NCBI GenBank assembly: GCA_963576475.1
Contig: OY754977.1
Location: forward strand, 12,089,854-12,153,853
Direction: 5' to 3'
DNA from: Molanna angustata
Lineage: Eukaryota > Arthropoda > Insecta > Trichoptera > Molannidae
Length of the DNA stretch: 64,000 bases
The notes under the pieces are model-generated. The model searched no databases, was not told where the DNA came from, and was given only the letters and a program-made list of their open reading frames with translations. This document shows positions 61,578 through 64,000 of the stretch, piece after piece. Each line of letters begins with the position of its first letter. The stretch's first letter is position 1. The translations under genes were made by a program, and so were the position numbers.

Positions 61578-63928
61578 CTAGCTTTTATGTCCCGCCGTTG
61601 GCCAAGAATGTAAAATTGTGAAGGAATAAGCAATCGTTTTTATAATATTGTCATCCAATTATTTTGAAAAATCGGACTTTGAAAAGTGGTTTGAAATATG
61701 ATTAAGTTAAAATGTTCAAGTGATGGCCACAACCCATTCTTTTTTATATATTGCTATAAAGTGTGAATGAAGTATAATATACAATTTCTGCACGCATGGA
61801 CTATGCGAAATGGTTTTAAATATGACTGTTTATAAGAGGCCACAACCCCCATTTTTAAATATTATCATCGAAAACAAATTGTAATATGTACCTATTGAAA
61901 ATGTAGTAATTTTGGATGTTGGAATGTGGTTAAAATTTGATTAAATAATGTACTGAAAAGATCTAGTGTTGGTCACATCCCATTCGTTTTTATATTTTTT
62001 CATCAAGTGTGCATTATATTTTTGCACAATTAGACTGATAGACTTAAAATTGACACAAAAGTCTACATTAACGAAGAAGAAGAAGACTTAAACTATAGTA
62101 AATAGTTTTTAATTTGAATATAAACGTTGTGAAGAGTTCAGTAATGGCGAAATCAAATATGTAGGTGTTGAAAATGATTCAAAATAGGATGATATAAATG
62201 GTTTAAATTTGATTAAACAAAAGTATTGTAAAGATTCTAGTGCAGGTTACATCGTCACATCCCACATCCCATTCGTTTTTACATATGTATTTTCATCAAG
62301 TGTGCATATCATTAATAATATTTCTGCACAATAAACTTAAAACTAACCCAAAAGTCTAAATATAAAAGAGAAGAATAAGTATAAGACTATAAGAAATAGT
62401 TTGTATAAAAAAACAATCCCAATGGTCTACATAAAATACGAAAAATACATAAAATATAAGAATTAGACTATTGGAAATAGTTTGTATAAAAACTGACCAA
62501 AAGGTCTACATAAAAGAAGATGAATTACACTATAGGAAAAGTTTGTATAAAAACTCACCCTTGGTCTACATAAAAGAAGAAGAAAATGAATAAGACTATT
62601 GGAAATAGTTTGTATTAAAACTCTCCCAAAAGTCTACGTAAATGAAGAAGAAGAATAATTAGACTATAGGAAATAATTTTTATAAAAACTGACCCAAGTG
62701 CATATATAAAAGAAGAAGAAGATGAATTAGATTATAGGAAATAGTTTGTATAAAAACTGTCCTAAAAGTCTACATAAAATTAAGAAGAAAAAGAATTAGA
62801 CTACAGGAACCGTCGCTTCAGACCCTTCAGTACCTCCCGTCCCTTCAAGCCCTTCAGTATCTCCCGTCCCTTCAATCCCTCATTACGTCCCATCCAATCA
62901 GGCCCTACAGTACCTCCCGTCCCTTCAGGCCCTTTTAAACCTCCCGTCCCTTTAGGCCCTTTAGTGCCTCCCTTCCCTTCATTACATCCCGTCCCTTCAG
63001 TCGGTTAAGAAAAGTTTAAATCCAAAAACCATCCTGGAAGAACCGCGAAGAGATGAAAGGACCTTCTTTTCCCAGGGTACTCCACCTTCATAGGTAAAAT
63101 GACTAAATACACGAAGAAGAAGAAAAAAGTTTAAATCCAGATACCTGCGAAGATATGGAAGGAAAATTGGACCTTCTTCTCCCAGGATAGTCCACCTTCA
63201 TAGGTAAAATGACCAAATACACGATGAAGAAGAAGAAGAAAAAGTTTGTATCCAAAAACCGTCTTGGAAGACTTGCGAAGAGTTGGAAGGACAGTTGGAC
63301 CTTAAAATGACCAAATACACGATGAAGAAGAAGAAGAAGAAAAAATATTAAATATAGAAACCTGTGAAGAGATAGAAGGAAAATTGGACCTTTTTCTCCC
63401 AGAATAGTCCACCTTCATAGGTAAAATGACCAAATACACGATGAAAAAGAAGAAGAAGAAAAAAGTTAAAATCCACAAACCGTCCTGGAAGACCTGAGAA
63501 GAGATGGAGGGACAGTCGGACCTTTTTTCCCAGGATACTCCCCCTTCATAGGTAAAATGACCAAATACACGAAGAAGAAGAAGAATAAGAAAAAAGTTTA
63601 AATCCAGAAACCATCCCGTGCATACGCTCGACAATTCACCAAAGTTTCATTGTAATCAGACAAACGGTTTAGGAGCCCATCGCATACATGCAAACATTCA
63701 TACATACATAAATAAATAAATAAAATAATTTTCCGATAGTAAATCAGTATATTGTTGATTTGTAAGTAAATAGTAATAGGTAGGTACCTACCTACAACAA
63801 TGTTCTAAATAAATTCGATTAATTTTATTTGAATATCAGAATGCGTCCGTAACCATAGTAACCATTCCAACACGTAAAAAATATCAAATGGTTTGAAACA
63901 TTTTTTGAATATGAAGGTACCTACATAC
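61578..63928 (-). mobile_element. Non-autonomous Helitron, family 1, copy 3 (inverted, incomplete)
   Basis: Its 3' end on the minus strand, GACATAAAAGCTAG before T, is at 61578-61591. Going right it repeats the family order: 65-75-bp units (62345-62800), 27-bp array (62815-63000) and ~115-bp array (63005-63620). Then comes the region matching 22830-23040 of copy 1. Similarity stops at about 63928, before the TG microsatellite and the 5' TC end. Confidence 0.82.
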
Positions 63929-64000
63929 CAGGGGCGAGCCTAAAACCTTCGGGATAGGCAAACCATGAAAGAAAATTGGGAAATATCGAAAATTTTATAT
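63929..64000. mobile_element. Possible hAT-type end inserted in Helitron copy 3
   Basis: The sequence changes abruptly to CAGGGGCGAGCCTAAAACC. CAGGGGCG is a common start of hAT terminal inverted repeats. The other end lies outside the window. The preceding 8 bp, CTACATAC, would be the target duplication. Confidence 0.4.

Noticed and set aside
63302..63634. 110-codon minus frame near the right edge
   Set aside because: It lies wholly within the ~115-bp minisatellite of Helitron copy 3; the same peptide pattern arises from the arrays at 23132 and 25692.

Overview
This window is nuclear DNA of an insect, most likely a moth or butterfly. The genes are split by introns with GT-AG boundaries, the base composition is AT-rich, tRNA-derived SINEs and Helitron-type repeats are dense, and the short 'ggtaggtacctacc' motif typical of lepidopteran DNA recurs. 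The organism call is an inference from these habits; no species-level marker is present.

Three host genes can be rebuilt from exons. (1) A two-exon MADF-BESS DNA-binding protein gene on the + strand (6375-8015, 240 aa). (2) A large CCBE1-like gene on the + strand (20267-44964, eight exons, 471 aa), with a signal peptide, a Cys-rich segment, two EGF modules, a short helical region and two short collagen blocks. (3) The epsilon subunit of the COPI coatomer on the - strand (46883-56369, six exons, 302 aa). CCBE1 and COPE converge, with their stop codons about 1.9 kb apart.

Most of the rest is transposable elements of several ages. Two LTR retrotransposons look complete and very young: a 4.5-kb Ty1/copia element (12444-16943, -) and an 8.8-kb BEL/Pao element (32251-41092, +). 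Both have LTRs of equal length in which I found no difference, 5-bp target duplications and an unbroken polyprotein frame. The BEL/Pao element lies in CCBE1 intron 4, 42 bp past the exon 4 splice donor and in the sense direction. CCBE1 intron 1 holds two Helitron-like elements in tandem (22164-24719 and 24749-27760). A third copy, inverted, runs off the right edge (61578 onward) and is broken near 63929 by what looks like a hAT end. A second Helitron-like family, resembling the HINE/DINE-1 type (subterminal inverted repeats, microsatellite, 3' hairpin, CTRR-T end), has copies at 1940-2657, about 49990-51395 and 59854-60905.

Older material includes LINE fragments (1-154, 19033-19375, 46000-46170, 47576-49080, 50472-51064, 51474-51630, 58138-58190), tRNA-headed SINEs, several foldback MITEs, a TA-flanked element with other MITEs nested in it (9876-10680), and a TIR-like element carrying a short Myb/SANT-like reading frame (52705-54144). 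The flanking repeats allow a relative order of insertion in several places. Intergenic and intronic stretches in which I recognise nothing are listed as such.
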